A DNA stretch of 64,000 bases from Microbispora triticiradicis (GTDB lineage: Bacteria > Actinomycetota > Actinomycetes > Streptosporangiales > Streptosporangiaceae): contig QFZU02000013.1 of assembly GCA_003260025.2 (NCBI GenBank), positions 1 to 64,000 of the forward strand, read 5' to 3'. The notes beneath the pieces are model-generated. The model made no database searches, was not told where the DNA came from, and worked only from the letters and a program-made list of their open reading frames with translations. A program made the position numbers and the translations under genes. Positions 16,355 through 25,492 of this stretch are shown here, in pieces (position 1 is the stretch's first letter; each line of letters starts with the position of its first letter).

Positions 16355-18467
16355 ATGTACCTGTTCGGCGATGGTTCTGACCACCCTCATCGTTCGATTG
16401 GTGAGGACGCCGACTGGTGGGACCAGTTGACGGCCGGTTCGCCGCTGTGGTCTTCCGAGGGTTCAGCCGCCTGTGAATTCGTCCCGATCGTCGTTCCTGG
16501 GGTGCGAGAGCGTGCGAGTTGTAACAACCGCCAGGCGAAGGTGGGCGCTCCCGACGGTGTGCCTGATGGTGCTCCTGGTGGTGCCTCTGGCGCTGGCCAG
16601 GGTGATGCCGGCCGGGGTCCGGATGCGGGCCGTGATCGTGATGCCGAGGGTGCACCCGGTGGCGTGTCGGACGGTGCGCAGAGTGGTGCGTCGGACGGTG
16701 CCTTCGACGGTGTCTTCGAGGGTGATCGTGGTGTGGGGTCGTCGTCGTGGGCGGCGGTGGCGGCTGTTGGTGAGGCGGCCCGGGCAGTGGCGCTCGCGCC
16801 GGCGCCCGAATCTGCGGAGGTGTGCCTGGCCGAGGCCGAGGAGTTGCTGGCGGCCCGCGATCGAATCACCAGCGCGCTTGCCGCCCGGGTGGGCCAGGTG
16901 CATCGGTCCGGGGAGGCGAAGAACCATGGGCATGCCTCCACCCGATTGTGGCTGCGATCCGCTGGCGGAATGACCATCCCCGGCGCGGGCCGGTTGGTGA
17001 CGATGGGCGTGGAGTTGGGTCGTCTGTCGCGGGTGCGTGAGCGGTTCGCCGAGGGCAGCCTGGCGGAGGGGATCGTGGAGGCGATCTGCACGGCCACCTC
17101 CGGGTTGACCGATGAGCAGGCGATCACCGCTGAGGGGATTTTGCTGGAGTTGGCAGGTTCGGCGGGGGCGGCGGAGGTGGCCAAGGCGGGGCGGTATCTG
17201 CGGGCGGTGCTGGACCCCGACGGCCACGAGCAGGACGAGCAGGCCGACTTCGACCGCCGGTTCTTCCGGGTGCGGCGGCGCCGGAACGGCGGGCTGGAGG
17301 GAGAGTTCTACCTCCCCGCGCGGTTGCAGCACCTGCTGGACGTCTACGCCAAGCCCAAAGCCGAGGGGGATGACCGGACGCTGAGTGTGCGGAACGCGGA
17401 TGCGTTCATCGCGTTCCTGGAGAACAAGATCGCGACCGAGCTTCTGGTGCTGGTCCGCCGAATCCCTGCCCGACGACCCCCCAGCCGACGCACCTTCAGG
17501 TACTACCCCCTCAGGTGATCCCACAGCCAGCCCTTCAGACGACCCCACAGCTGACCCATCTGCCGACCACCCCACCAGCGACCCGGTAGACACCGACCCG
17601 AGCGACGGCCCTGGTCCCGACTCCTCCGGCACCGGCACCGGCCCTGGTCCTGACCCTTCGGGCACTGACCCCGGCCCTGGTCCTGACCCTGATTCCGGCC
17701 CGTTGGGCACCCATCCCTCAGAGACCGGCCAATCAGACGTCGGCTTCTTGGACACGGGCTTCTTGGACACGGACCCGGGTGACGATCCTGGCCCTGAGCC
17801 CGGCTCAGGCGACGACCCCGTTCCCGACCCTGACGATTGCACCGCTCAAGGGCTCGGCTCCGACGCGCGGCCGTGGGCGGAAGCCGATGCCCCACTGCAG
17901 GCAGAAGGCTGCGCCCGACCAACAGGCGGCGCCCGACCAACAGGCGGCGCCCGACCGGAAGGCGGTGCCTGGCGGGGAGGCCGGGCATGGCCGGGAGGTA
18001 GCGCCTGGCTTGGGGAGCACTCCGACGCGCCGCCCGGGTCGGGAGATCGGGCGTGGGCGGGAGGCAGCGCTTGGCCGGGAAACGACGCCTGGCCTGGAAG
18101 TGACGCCCGGCTGGGAGGTGGCGCCTGGCCGGGAGGTGAGTCCTGGGCGGGGACGGGAGCCGACGCTCCGCCAGGGTTGGGGGGCAACAGTGCGCCGGGG
18201 GTGTGGTTGCGGGGGTTGCCGGGGCTGATCCTGGCGACCGGGCATCTGCTGCCCGTCTCCAGCGTGCACCGGCTGGCCCGTACCAGCACCCTGGTGCGGA
18301 TCGTGATGGACGCCGGTGGGCAGGTGCTGGACATGGGCCGCAAGGTCCGCCTGGCGACTCTGGCGCAGCGGCGGGCGGTCTTCGCCCGGTATGCGACCTG
18401 CTGGGTGGACGGCTGCCCGCTGCCCGCCACCCTGTGCCAGATCGGCACCACACGACTGCGGATATAG
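16355..18467 (+). pseudogene. Decayed DUF222/HNH (13E12-type) protein gene
   Basis: The first part (ATG 16355, GAGGGGG upstream) encodes a DUF222 domain: CLAEAEELLAARDRITSALAARVGQVHRSGEAKNHGHASTRLWLRSAGG, then SGLTDEQAITAEGILLELAG and EFYLPARLQHLLDVYAKPKAEGD. Around 17452-17456 an apparent one-base insertion (GTCCGCC for GTCGCC) shifts the frame; without it the protein continues VLVAESLPDDPPADAPSG. The second frame (to 18467) has a long Pro/Asp/Gly tract and then RLARTSTLVRIVMDAGGQVLDMGRKVRLATLAQRRAVF...CWVDGCPLPATLCQI, which normally leads into the HNH nuclease core, but it ends at once in GTTRLRI. The nuclease core is absent. These genes are often multicopy in actinomycetes. Confidence 0.8.
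17480..18180 (+). repeat. low-complexity Pro/Asp/Gly repeat tract in the DUF222 gene
   Basis: In the second frame about 230 codons are almost only Pro, Asp, Ser, Gly, Ala, Thr and Trp, first as DP/SD/GPGP units, then as GGARPTGGARPEGGAW and AWPGG-type units repeated many times. A linker of this length is not part of the usual DUF222-HNH fold and looks like repeat expansion. Confidence 0.7.
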
Positions 18468-18554
18468 AGGCGGGCAGGCGCGTGGGGCTGGACGCGGACA
18501 GGTGAGCCCGGACAAGGTGAGCACGGAGAAGGTGAGCCAGGCGGATGAGCGGCG

Positions 18555-18596
18555 GCGCGCCTGTGTTGAAGCGCGCCTGTGTTGAAGCGCGCCTGT
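18555..18596. repeat. 16-bp tandem repeat, 2.6 copies
   Basis: GCGCGCCTGTGTTGAA at 18555-18570 and 18571-18586, then GCGCGCCTGT at 18587-18596, between the decayed DUF222 gene and the SDR gene. Confidence 0.85.
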
Positions 18597-18648
18597 GGGG
18601 GAGCGCTAAGTAAGTTGCTGTGATCGGGCACGGGCGCGGAGGTTGGCG

Positions 18649-19407
18649 ATGGAGCGGTTCGTTGGGAAGTTCGCCGTGGTCACCGGTGCGGCGCGGGGGA
18701 TCGGCGCGGCCACGGCCCGCCGCCTCGCGGCGGAGGGCGCGGTGGTGGCGTGCGTGGACCTCACGGCGGATCGCTGCGCCACGATCGTGGACGAGATCGC
18801 GGTCACCGGGGGCAGAGCGGTCGCCTTCGGCGGTGACGTGTCCGATGGCGCCCAGGTGGAGAGCCTCGTGTCGGCGGTGATGGCCGAGTTCGGGCGTATC
18901 GACGTGCTGGTCAACAACGCCGGTCTGACGCGGGACAACCTGGTGTTCCGCATGTCGGAGGACGACTGGGACAAGGTGCTCGACGTGAATCTGAAGGGCG
19001 CGTTCCTGATGAGCCGGGCGGTGCAGAAACACATGGTGGACCGGAGATCGGGGGCCATCGTCAACCTGTCGAGCCGGTCGGCGCTGGGCAACCGCGGGCA
19101 GGCCAACTACTCGGCGGCGAAAGCGGGGATCCAGGGGCTGACCGCGACCCTCGCGATCGAGCTCGGCCAGTTCGGGGTCCGTGTGAACGCGGTCGCGCCC
19201 GGTTACGTGGCGACCCCGATGACCGAGGCGACGGCGGTGCGGCTCGGCATGTCGCCGGAGGAGCACCAGGCCGTCGCCTCGCAGTTCGTGCCGTTGCGGC
19301 GGGTCGCCCAGCCGACCGAGATCGCGTCGGTGGTGGCGTTCTTCGCCTCCGACGACGCGTCGTACGTCACGGGACAGACCCTCTATGTCAACGGCGGATC
19401 ACAGTAG
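18649..19407 (+). CDS. SDR family oxidoreductase, FabG-like
   Basis: A 252-residue short-chain dehydrogenase. ATG 18649 is chosen because GGAGG at 18638-18642 lies 6 nt upstream. The cofactor motif GAARGIG is at residues 13-19, NNAG follows VDVL, and the catalytic set is S (NLSSRSALG), Y and K (NYSAAKAG). VNAVAPGYVATPM and the C-terminal SYVTGQTLYVNGGSQ are typical of 3-oxoacyl-ACP reductases. The NADPH reduction of a 3-ketoacyl thioester is the likely reaction, but many SDRs share these motifs. It ends 7 nt from the convergent small gene. Confidence 0.88.
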   Translation: MERFVGKFAVVTGAARGIGAATARRLAAEGAVVACVDLTADRCATIVDEIAVTGGRAVAFGGDVSDGAQVESLVSAVMAEFGRIDVLVNNAGLTRDNLVFRMSEDDWDKVLDVNLKGAFLMSRAVQKHMVDRRSGAIVNLSSRSALGNRGQANYSAAKAGIQGLTATLAIELGQFGVRVNAVAPGYVATPMTEATAVRLGMSPEEHQAVASQFVPLRRVAQPTEIASVVAFFASDDASYVTGQTLYVNGGSQ

Positions 19408-19414
19408 GGCGTGT

Positions 19415-19801
19415 TCAGCAGTCGACCAGGCCGGGGCTCTGGTTCAGGATCTGCGCGCGGGGGGTGACGAACTCCCCGTAGGCCTTGGCCGCCGCCGGAT
19501 CGAAGACCGCGACCCGGTGGCAGTTCTGGAAGGCGAGCCGTACGCCGAAGTGCCTTTCGAGGGCGCCGCGCATCGCGTCGCTGGCCAGGCAGCGGAGCAA
19601 CTGCCCGCGGGAAGCCTCGTCGGGCGGCGGCACCTGGTTGTCGGCGAAGTCGGCTCCGGATCGGTCCCGCTGTTCGATCAGCGCGGTGATGGTCGTCCAG
19701 GCGTACGGCAGCGAGTCGCGGACGCAGGCCACGAAGGCCGCGTCGTCCACCTCGCCGGCACGGGCCTGGGCGAGCAGGTTGTCGGGCACGGACAGCGACA
19801 T
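19415..19801 (-). CDS. Small protein paired with a CooC-like ATPase
   Basis: A 128-residue soluble protein with GAGAGGAG 7 nt before ATG 19801. The sequence has an acidic helical N-terminus (LLAQARAGEVDDAAFVACVRDSLPYAWTTITALIEQ), then MRGALERHFGVRLAFQNCHRVAVFDPAAAKAYGEF, and ends in Cys (SPGLVDC). It contains three cysteines in CVRD, RCLAS and NCHR plus the terminal one. No family is recognised. It follows the ATPase gene by 44 nt on the same strand and shares its promoter and Zur-like box, so the two probably work together. Confidence 0.7.
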   Translation of the reverse strand: MSLSVPDNLLAQARAGEVDDAAFVACVRDSLPYAWTTITALIEQRDRSGADFADNQVPPPDEASRGQLLRCLASDAMRGALERHFGVRLAFQNCHRVAVFDPAAAKAYGEFVTPRAQILNQSPGLVDC

Positions 19802-19831
19802 GGCTGTTCTCCTCTCGATGTCTTTCGACGA

Positions 19832-19855
19832 GTTCAGGGTCAGGTTCAGGGGGTG
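19832..19855 (-). repeat. 12-bp tandem repeat across the ATPase stop codon
   Basis: Plus-strand GTTCAGGGTCAG (19832-19843) is followed by GTTCAGGGGGTG (19844-19855); the TCA at 19846 is the complement of the TGA stop, and TCAGG recurs at 19834 and 19841. Confidence 0.75.
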
Positions 19856-20778
19856 GTGACGGCGGGGCCGTACACGAATTCGGGGTCGATCTGCGCGACC
19901 AGGTCTTCGCCGGTGGCGCGGTTCGCCCACGCGCGGGCGTTGCGGGTGTGGAACTCGGCCGCCTGCCTGCCGAACTTCGCCCAGTCCTTGGGCTGCGCGT
20001 CGAGCCGGTCGAGCATGGTGGCGAGTGCATGGTGGCCGGTGGGCTCCAGGTCGCCGAGAGTGAACGGCCGGCCCTGCTCCATCGCGCGGACGGCGGGGGA
20101 GTGACCGAACCAGGTCAGCAGGTCGTCGCCCACCTGCTCGCGGAGGAAGTCGGCGTCCTCCGGAGAGTGGATCTTGTTGCCCACGACGGCCAGCGGGATG
20201 TCGAATCCGGCGGCGTGGTCGCGGTACTGCCGGTAGACGCCGACGCCCTGCCGGGTGGGTTCGGCGACCAGGAAGGTGAGGTCGAACCGGGTGAAGAGCC
20301 CGGAGGCGAAGGAGTCGGCCCCGGCGGTCATGTCCACCACGACGTACTCGCCGGGCCCGTCGACCAGGTGATTGAGGTAGAGCTCCACCGCGCCGACTTT
20401 GGAGTGGTAGCAGGCGACCCCGAGGTCGTCCTCGCCGAACGGGCCGGTGACCATGAGCGAGACGCCGTCGACGTGGCTGAACGGGAAGAACGGGTCGTCC
20501 AGCCGGACCAGGCGGGAGCCGCGCCCGGGCGGAGTCGTCTTCACCATGGACGCCGCGTCACGGATGCGGGGGTTGTCGCCCCGCAGGTAGTCCTTGATCT
20601 CGGTCAGCATCCCGCCCAGCGGGTGAGGCTGCCCGGGAGCGCCGAGGGCCAGGCCGAGATGCTGGTTGATGTCCGCGTCGATCGCGACGACCGGTCCCCG
20701 CCGCGTCGCATACCTCGCGAACAGCGACGACAGGGTCGTCTTCCCGCTTCCGCCCTTGCCCACGAACGCCACTCTCAT
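19846..20778 (-). CDS. CooC/MinD-type P-loop ATPase
   Basis: A 310-residue SIMIBI ATPase. The deviant Walker A GKGGSGKTT is at residues 7-15 (signature lysine K8, catalytic-loop K13), VVAIDADINQHLGLALG is the switch I region with its Asp, and VVVDMTAGADSFASGLFTRFDLTFLVAEPTRQGVGVYRQY the switch II. This pattern fits CooC, which drives nickel insertion into CO dehydrogenase, and related metal-insertion or ArsA-type ATPases. No CO dehydrogenase gene is nearby. The presence of a Zur-like box upstream suggests a metal-related role, but the substrate is not known. Confidence 0.8.
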   Translation of the reverse strand: MRVAFVGKGGSGKTTLSSLFARYATRRGPVVAIDADINQHLGLALGAPGQPHPLGGMLTEIKDYLRGDNPRIRDAASMVKTTPPGRGSRLVRLDDPFFPFSHVDGVSLMVTGPFGEDDLGVACYHSKVGAVELYLNHLVDGPGEYVVVDMTAGADSFASGLFTRFDLTFLVAEPTRQGVGVYRQYRDHAAGFDIPLAVVGNKIHSPEDADFLREQVGDDLLTWFGHSPAVRAMEQGRPFTLGDLEPTGHHALATMLDRLDAQPKDWAKFGRQAAEFHTRNARAWANRATGEDLVAQIDPEFVYGPAVTTP

Positions 20779-20813
20779 GGCGTCACCCCCTGCTCGGTAA
20801 CCGCACTAGAAAA

Positions 20814-20828
20814 TGAAAACCGTTGTCA
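20814..20828 (-). promoter_or_regulatory. Zur/Fur-family-like box
   Basis: TGAAAAC-C-GTTGTCA, a 7-1-7 inverted repeat with one mismatched pair, centred 43 bp upstream of the ATPase start. Actinobacterial Zur boxes have the form TGAAAATNATTTTCA or TGAAAACGNTTTTCA with this geometry. Confidence 0.55.
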
Positions 20829-20879
20829 CTTTCGGTCGTGGCTCATCATGGCACATCCGCAGGGGCGGGGAGGGGATTT

Positions 20880-22409
20880 TCAGCTCGCGGCGGGCGGCTG
20901 GAAGAGCGAGAGCACTTTGACCAGGGTCGGGCGCAGGGTGTCCCAGTCGGAGGCCCGGGTGGTCCAGGTCAGCACGCTGGTCGTCGTGCCCGTCGAGATC
21001 ACCCGTCGGTACTGGTGATATCCGACTCCCTTGACCAGGTGGTCACCCGCCGGCGCCTTCCGCGGCTTCCAGGTGAACTCCCAGTCGGCGGTGGGCCCGT
21101 ACGGGCTGGTCACGGGCTTGAGCCGGAGTTTGCGGTAGCTCTTGGCGGTCGGCAGGAAGATGGCCTCGGCCTCGCCGAGCGCCGCGAGGGGATCGGTGCC
21201 GCTCTGCGCGGTCACCTCGACGACGAGCGCCGCCGCGTCGTCCGGGGCACGCCAGGCGATGGTGTACGGCTGGTCCTCGCGGGTCCAGTCGCGGGGCACA
21301 CCGGCCCGCCAGCCGGCGTCCGAGCGATACCACTTCAACTTGAGCCGCGGCGCGGGAGTGGCGGAGGCCGAGCCGGAGACGGGCACGGCGTCCGGTCCAG
21401 TGGCAGAGGCCGGGACAGTGGCAGGGGCAGTGGCCGGGGCAGCAGGTGTCGTGACAGGGATGGCGGCCGGAGGGGCGGCGGCCCGGCCTTCGGCGCCGGG
21501 GCGCAGCACTGCCCAGCCACCCACCGCACAGGCGACCAGCACGGCCGCCGTGACGCCCACGACCAGCCGGGCCCGGCCGAGGCTCCGCCGTACGGGGGGA
21601 GCGGGAGCCGGCGGCTCGGCCTCGGCGAGCAGCCGGTCGGCGGCCTCCGCGTCGATCCGCCGCCGTGGGTCCCGGGCGAGGAGCCCGGTCAGTACGGCGC
21701 GAAGCTCCTCGGGGACCTCTCCCAGCGGATGCGACGGCGGCCGGCCGGTGACCGCGAGATGGAGGGTGGCGCCCAGCGACCACAGGTCGGCGGCGATCGT
21801 GCGGGGGTCGTCCGCGGAACGTTCCGGGGCGAGGAAGTCCTCCGGATCCCGGCCGGCAGTCGCAGCAGTGGGAAGAGCAGCGGGGTCGCGGCGGGTGCGG
21901 GCGAAGGCCGGGTCGGTGGTGAACATGGAGACGCCGAAGTCGGCGAGCAGCACCCGGCCGTCATGACCGACGAGGACGTTGGCCGGCCGGACATCGCCGT
22001 GCCGTACGCCGGCCGCGTGGGCATGGGCCAGCGCGGACAGGACCTTTCGGGCGATCGGCGCGGCCTGCGCGGGCGTGAGCGGGCCGTCGCCCGCGACCAT
22101 CCCGTCGAGCGAGCGGGACCGGACCAGCTCCATCACGATGTACGGAGTGCCGTCCTCCTCGGCCACGTCGTGGACGGCGGCGATGTGCGGATGGCGCAAC
22201 CCTTCGGCCTGCCGGGCCTCCCGGGCGATCTTGTGGACGAGCCGCAGTCGCGCGGTCTCGCCCAGGCCCGGGGGCAGCAGCACCTCCCGGACCGCCACGG
22301 GCCGGTCGAGCAGGGTGTCGTGCCCCTCCCAGACGACCCCGGTGCGGCCACGGCCGAGAGCGCGGACCAACCGGTATCGCTTGACGATGAGCCGCCCAGC
22401 AGCACCCAT
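20880..22409 (-). CDS. Transmembrane serine/threonine kinase-like protein with altered catalytic residues
   Basis: A 509-residue protein. Residues 12-270 are a PknB-type kinase domain: glycine loop GRGRTG at 19-24, then VAVREV where the ATP-anchoring lysine of VAVK is Arg41, HGDVRPANVL at 137-146 (Asp139 kept, HRD arginine is Gly138, catalytic-loop lysine is Arg141), and DFG at 157-159. One transmembrane helix (about 283-303, VVGVTAAVLVACAVGGWAVL) leads to a Pro/Ala/Thr-rich linker and an extracellular domain of about 155 residues (WYRSDAGWRAGVPRDW...DWEFTWKP). The loss of the lysine argues for a weak or inactive kinase. Monocistronic. Confidence 0.88.
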   Translation of the reverse strand: MGAAGRLIVKRYRLVRALGRGRTGVVWEGHDTLLDRPVAVREVLLPPGLGETARLRLVHKIAREARQAEGLRHPHIAAVHDVAEEDGTPYIVMELVRSRSLDGMVAGDGPLTPAQAAPIARKVLSALAHAHAAGVRHGDVRPANVLVGHDGRVLLADFGVSMFTTDPAFARTRRDPAALPTAATAGRDPEDFLAPERSADDPRTIAADLWSLGATLHLAVTGRPPSHPLGEVPEELRAVLTGLLARDPRRRIDAEAADRLLAEAEPPAPAPPVRRSLGRARLVVGVTAAVLVACAVGGWAVLRPGAEGRAAAPPAAIPVTTPAAPATAPATVPASATGPDAVPVSGSASATPAPRLKLKWYRSDAGWRAGVPRDWTREDQPYTIAWRAPDDAAALVVEVTAQSGTDPLAALGEAEAIFLPTAKSYRKLRLKPVTSPYGPTADWEFTWKPRKAPAGDHLVKGVGYHQYRRVISTGTTTSVLTWTTRASDWDTLRPTLVKVLSLFQPPAAS

Positions 22410-22486
22410 CTCGCCCGCCCTCTATGCCTGGCACGTTTCACCTTGAATGCGGAGTCTTGCACAACTAACCGGGCGAATAGCGGTGA

Positions 22487-22879
22487 TTAGAGGGGCGGAA
22501 GTGAACCGGCCGCGATGTGGGCGAGGGTGACCTCCGTGAGCGTCGCCTGCTCGTGGTCGCGCAGCGCCGTCCAGACGTCGGCGAGCGGTCCGGCGACGCC
22601 GTGGAAATCCTCGTTGTCCTGCGGCGCTCCCTCGACGATGAGCACGACGTCGGCGAGCGTGATCTCCGTGGCGGGCCGGGCCAGCCAGTAGCCGCCCTCC
22701 GGTCCCCGCTGGCTGTGGATGAGACCGGCCCGCCGCATCTGCAACAGGATGTTGTCGAGGAAACGCCGGGGAATGCCCTGGGCCGACGCGATCCGCTCGG
22801 CCGGGACGGGCCCCGGCGCCGCCGCGGCCAGTTCGGCGGCGGCGCGCAGGGCGTACTGGGTCCTGACGGAGAGCCGCAT
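22487..22879 (-). CDS. Rrf2 family transcriptional regulator
   Basis: A 130-residue winged-helix protein: MRLSVRTQYALRAAAELAAA, then IASAQGIPRRFLDNILLQMRRAGLIHSQRGPEGGYWLARPATEITLADVV, the standard Rrf2 signature. It has no cysteine, so it cannot hold the Fe-S cluster of IscR or NsrR. Clusterless Rrf2 proteins include CymR, which controls sulfur and cysteine uptake in Firmicutes. The start is 3 nt after the cysA stop, at the end of the sulfate transporter operon, which supports a sulfur-control role. Confidence 0.9.
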   Translation of the reverse strand: MRLSVRTQYALRAAAELAAAAPGPVPAERIASAQGIPRRFLDNILLQMRRAGLIHSQRGPEGGYWLARPATEITLADVVLIVEGAPQDNEDFHGVAGPLADVWTALRDHEQATLTEVTLAHIAAGSLPPL

Positions 22880-22882
22880 TTC

Positions 22883-23848
22883 TCACACGGCACTGAGGAC
22901 CAGGGACCGGGCCCCGGGAGAGGGCTTGAGGTGCACCGTGTCGCCGGGCGACAGCGCGAGCCGGTCGGCCTGCTCACGCGTCACCTGGACCCACGCCTCC
23001 TCCGTGCCGATCTTCACCTCCACGCGTACCTCGAAGCCGAGCCGTACGACGCGGGAGACCACGGCGGGGGCCCCGCCCTCGACCGGGCCGGAGCTGATCT
23101 CGATGTCGTGCGGGCGGACCAGGCTGCCCCCGATCTCGGTGACCGGGCCGAGGAAGCGCATCACGAACGGGTTGGCGGGGTTGTCGTACACCTCGCCCGG
23201 GCTGCCGGCCTGCACGACCTCTCCGTTGGCCAGCACCACGATCGTGTCGGCCACCTCGATGGCCTCCTCCTGGTCGTGGGTGACGAAGACGGTGGTGACG
23301 TGCACCTCGTCGTGCAGCCGGCGCAGCCAGGCCCGCAACTCCTTGCGCACCTGCGCGTCGAGGGCGCCGAACGGCTCGTCGAGCAGCAGCACCTCCGGTT
23401 CCACCGCGAGCGCCCGGGCCAGGGCCATGCGCTGACGCTGGCCGCCGGAGAGCTGCGACGGGTAACGGTCGGCCAGCTTCTCCAGGTGGACCAGCTCCAG
23501 CAGTTCCATGACCCGCTTGCGGATCTCGTCCTTGGGCCGCTTGCGGATCTCCAGGCCGAAGGCCACGTTGCGGAAGACCGACAGGTGCTTGAAGGCGGCG
23601 TAGTGCTGGAACACGAAGCCGACGTTGCGGCGCTGGGGCGACAGGCGGGTGGCGTCGACGCCGGAGATCCGGACGGTGCCGGTGTCGGGCCGTTCGAGTC
23701 CGGCGATCACCCGCAGCAGCGTCGACTTCCCCCCGCCGCTCGGGCCGAGCAGGGCGGTGAGCGACCCCGACTCGACGTCCACGGACACGTCGCGCAGGAC
23801 CGGGGTGGCCCCGAACGACTTGTTCACGTCGCGTACCTCAATTGCCAT
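22883..23848 (-). CDS. cysA: Sulfate ABC transporter ATP-binding protein
   Basis: A 321-residue ATPase of the sulfate/thiosulfate importer. Walker [10 protein letters not shown] at residues 35-43, the Q-loop in [22 protein letters not shown], signature [16 protein letters not shown], Walker [14 protein letters not shown], and switch His in [12 protein letters not shown]-terminal TOBE-like domain (about 230-321) contains [19 protein letters not shown] and [12 protein letters not shown]. The start overlaps the end of cysW by 11 nt. It energises CysT/CysW. Confidence 0.95.
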   Translation of the reverse strand: MAIEVRDVNKSFGATPVLRDVSVDVESGSLTALLGPSGGGKSTLLRVIAGLERPDTGTVRISGVDATRLSPQRRNVGFVFQHYAAFKHLSVFRNVAFGLEIRKRPKDEIRKRVMELLELVHLEKLADRYPSQLSGGQRQRMALARALAVEPEVLLLDEPFGALDAQVRKELRAWLRRLHDEVHVTTVFVTHDQEEAIEVADTIVVLANGEVVQAGSPGEVYDNPANPFVMRFLGPVTEIGGSLVRPHDIEISSGPVEGGAPAVVSRVVRLGFEVRVEVKIGTEEAWVQVTREQADRLALSPGDTVHLKPSPGARSLVLSAV

Positions 23849-24635
23849 CGGACAGATCCTTCGGGCGCAGGAGCTTGGTGAGCAGCAGGGTGACCACGGC
23901 GATCAGGGCGAGGGCCGTGGCGGCGGCGAACGCGGCCGGCTGGTCGAAGTTCTGGAACCGCTCCTCCACGAACAGCGTCAGCGTCTGGGTCTGGTCCACG
24001 AGGCGGCCCGAGACCACCGCGACCGCGCCGTACTCGCCGAGCGAACGGGCCAGGCAGAGCACGACGCCGTAGCCGAGGGCCCAGCGGATGCCGGGGAGCG
24101 TGATGCGGACGAACGACTGGAGGCGGCTCGCGCCCAGCGTGTGCGCGGCCTGCTCCTGCTCGTCGCCGAGCTCCTCCAGCACCGGCACGATGGCCCGTAC
24201 GACCAGGGGCAGCGCGACGAACACCGTGGCCAGCACCATGCCGGGGGTGGAGAAGATCACTTGGATGCCCCAGCTCTCCAGCAGGCCGCCCGCGGGGGAG
24301 AACCGGCCGTACACGAGGATGAGCGCGAGCCCGACGACGACCGGCGAGACGGCCATCGGCAGGTCGATGAACGCTCCGAGCAGCCGTTTGCCGGGGAACT
24401 CGTGCCGCACGAGCAGGAGCGCGGCGCCGACGCCGAAGACCGTGTTGGCCACGACCGCCCAGGCGGCGACCGTGATCGTCACCTTGAAGGCGTGTACGGC
24501 CGACGGCGAGGTCAGGGCTTCGACGAACGGGCCGAGCCCGTCCCCGAAGGTCCGCCAGATGATCAGTCCGACCGGCAGGACCAGCAGGAACAGGATGTAG
24601 ACGACGGCGGTCAGGCGCAGGACGTGCTTAGCCAC
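23838..24635 (-). CDS. cysW: Sulfate ABC transporter permease CysW
   Basis: A 265-residue permease with six predicted helices, beginning [17 protein letters not shown]. The coupling loop [37 protein letters not shown] is the EAA motif of the CysW branch, followed by [16 protein letters not shown]. It should form a heterodimer with CysT in the inner membrane. Overlaps cysT by 8 nt and cysA by 11 nt, in the order sbp-cysT-cysW-cysA. Confidence 0.93.
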   Translation of the reverse strand: MAKHVLRLTAVVYILFLLVLPVGLIIWRTFGDGLGPFVEALTSPSAVHAFKVTITVAAWAVVANTVFGVGAALLLVRHEFPGKRLLGAFIDLPMAVSPVVVGLALILVYGRFSPAGGLLESWGIQVIFSTPGMVLATVFVALPLVVRAIVPVLEELGDEQEQAAHTLGASRLQSFVRITLPGIRWALGYGVVLCLARSLGEYGAVAVVSGRLVDQTQTLTLFVEERFQNFDQPAAFAAATALALIAVVTLLLTKLLRPKDLSDGN

Positions 24636-25449
24636 GGCGGCTCCCCCATCGCTGCAGGACGTCGAGTGCGATCAGTGCGACCAGGGCCACCACGAGCAGG
24701 ACCGTCGCGATCGCGGCCGCTCCCGTCATGTTGTCGCCCTCGATCTGACTGAAGAGGTTCACCGCCGCGACCTGCGTCTTGAACGGCAGGTTGCCGGAGA
24801 TCAGCACGGTGGAGCCGAACTCCGCGATCGCCCGGGTGAAGGCGAGCGCGGTGCCCGACAGCATCGCGGGAAGCAGGTTCGGCAGGATGATCCGGCGGAA
24901 GGTCTGGAACGGCCGGGCGCCGAGGGACGCCGCGGCCTGCTCCATCTCCCCGTCCAGTTCCAGCAGGACCGGCTGCACCGTACGGACGACGAACGGCAGC
25001 GTGACGAACATCAGCGCCAGCACGACGCCGGCCCTGCTGTAGGCCAGGTTGATCCCGAGCGGGGACTGCGGGCCGTACAACGCGAGCAGGACGAGACCGG
25101 CCACGATCGTCGGCAGCGCGAACGGCAGGTCGATGATCGTGTCGAGGACCGCCCTGCCCGGGAAGCGGTCGCGGACCAGCACCCAGGCGATGAGCGTGCC
25201 CATGACCAGGTTGACCACGGCCACGAGGGCGGACGCGCCGATCGTCAGGGTGAGCGCCGCCCAGGCGTCGGGGGTGGTGACCGAGCGCCAGAAGTAACCG
25301 GGGCCCTCGTCGGCCGACCGCCACACCACGGCGGCCAGCGGGATCAGCACGATCAGGCTCAGGTAGAGCACCGCCGTCCCGAGGCCGGCGGCGGTGCCGC
25401 CGGCCAGACGCCGGGACGGCCGCACTCCCACAGCGGCGTCGACGCTCAT
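24628..25449 (-). CDS. cysT: Sulfate ABC transporter permease CysT
   Basis: A 273-residue permease with six helices. The coupling loop is LELDGEMEQAAASLGARPFQTFRRIILPNLLPAMLSGTALAFTRAIAEFGSTVLISGN, where AxxLGAxxxxxFxxIxLP is the EAA motif and RAIAEFGS is typical of CysT. It partners CysW. The 39-nt gap to sbp is occupied by tandem repeats. Confidence 0.93.
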   Translation of the reverse strand: MSVDAAVGVRPSRRLAGGTAAGLGTAVLYLSLIVLIPLAAVVWRSADEGPGYFWRSVTTPDAWAALTLTIGASALVAVVNLVMGTLIAWVLVRDRFPGRAVLDTIIDLPFALPTIVAGLVLLALYGPQSPLGINLAYSRAGVVLALMFVTLPFVVRTVQPVLLELDGEMEQAAASLGARPFQTFRRIILPNLLPAMLSGTALAFTRAIAEFGSTVLISGNLPFKTQVAAVNLFSQIEGDNMTGAAAIATVLLVVALVALIALDVLQRWGSRRG

Positions 25450-25492
25450 TTCCCAGTGCTCACTTTCCCAGTGCTCACTTCACAGCGCTCAC
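25449..25492 (-). repeat. 15-bp tandem repeat across the sbp stop codon
   Basis: Plus-strand TTTCCCAGTGCTCAC at 25449-25463 and 25464-25478, then a degenerate unit TTCACAGCGCTCAC at 25479-25492 whose TCA (25489-25491) is the complement of the sbp TGA stop. Each unit repeats the stop on the minus strand as AGTGAGC. Confidence 0.85.
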
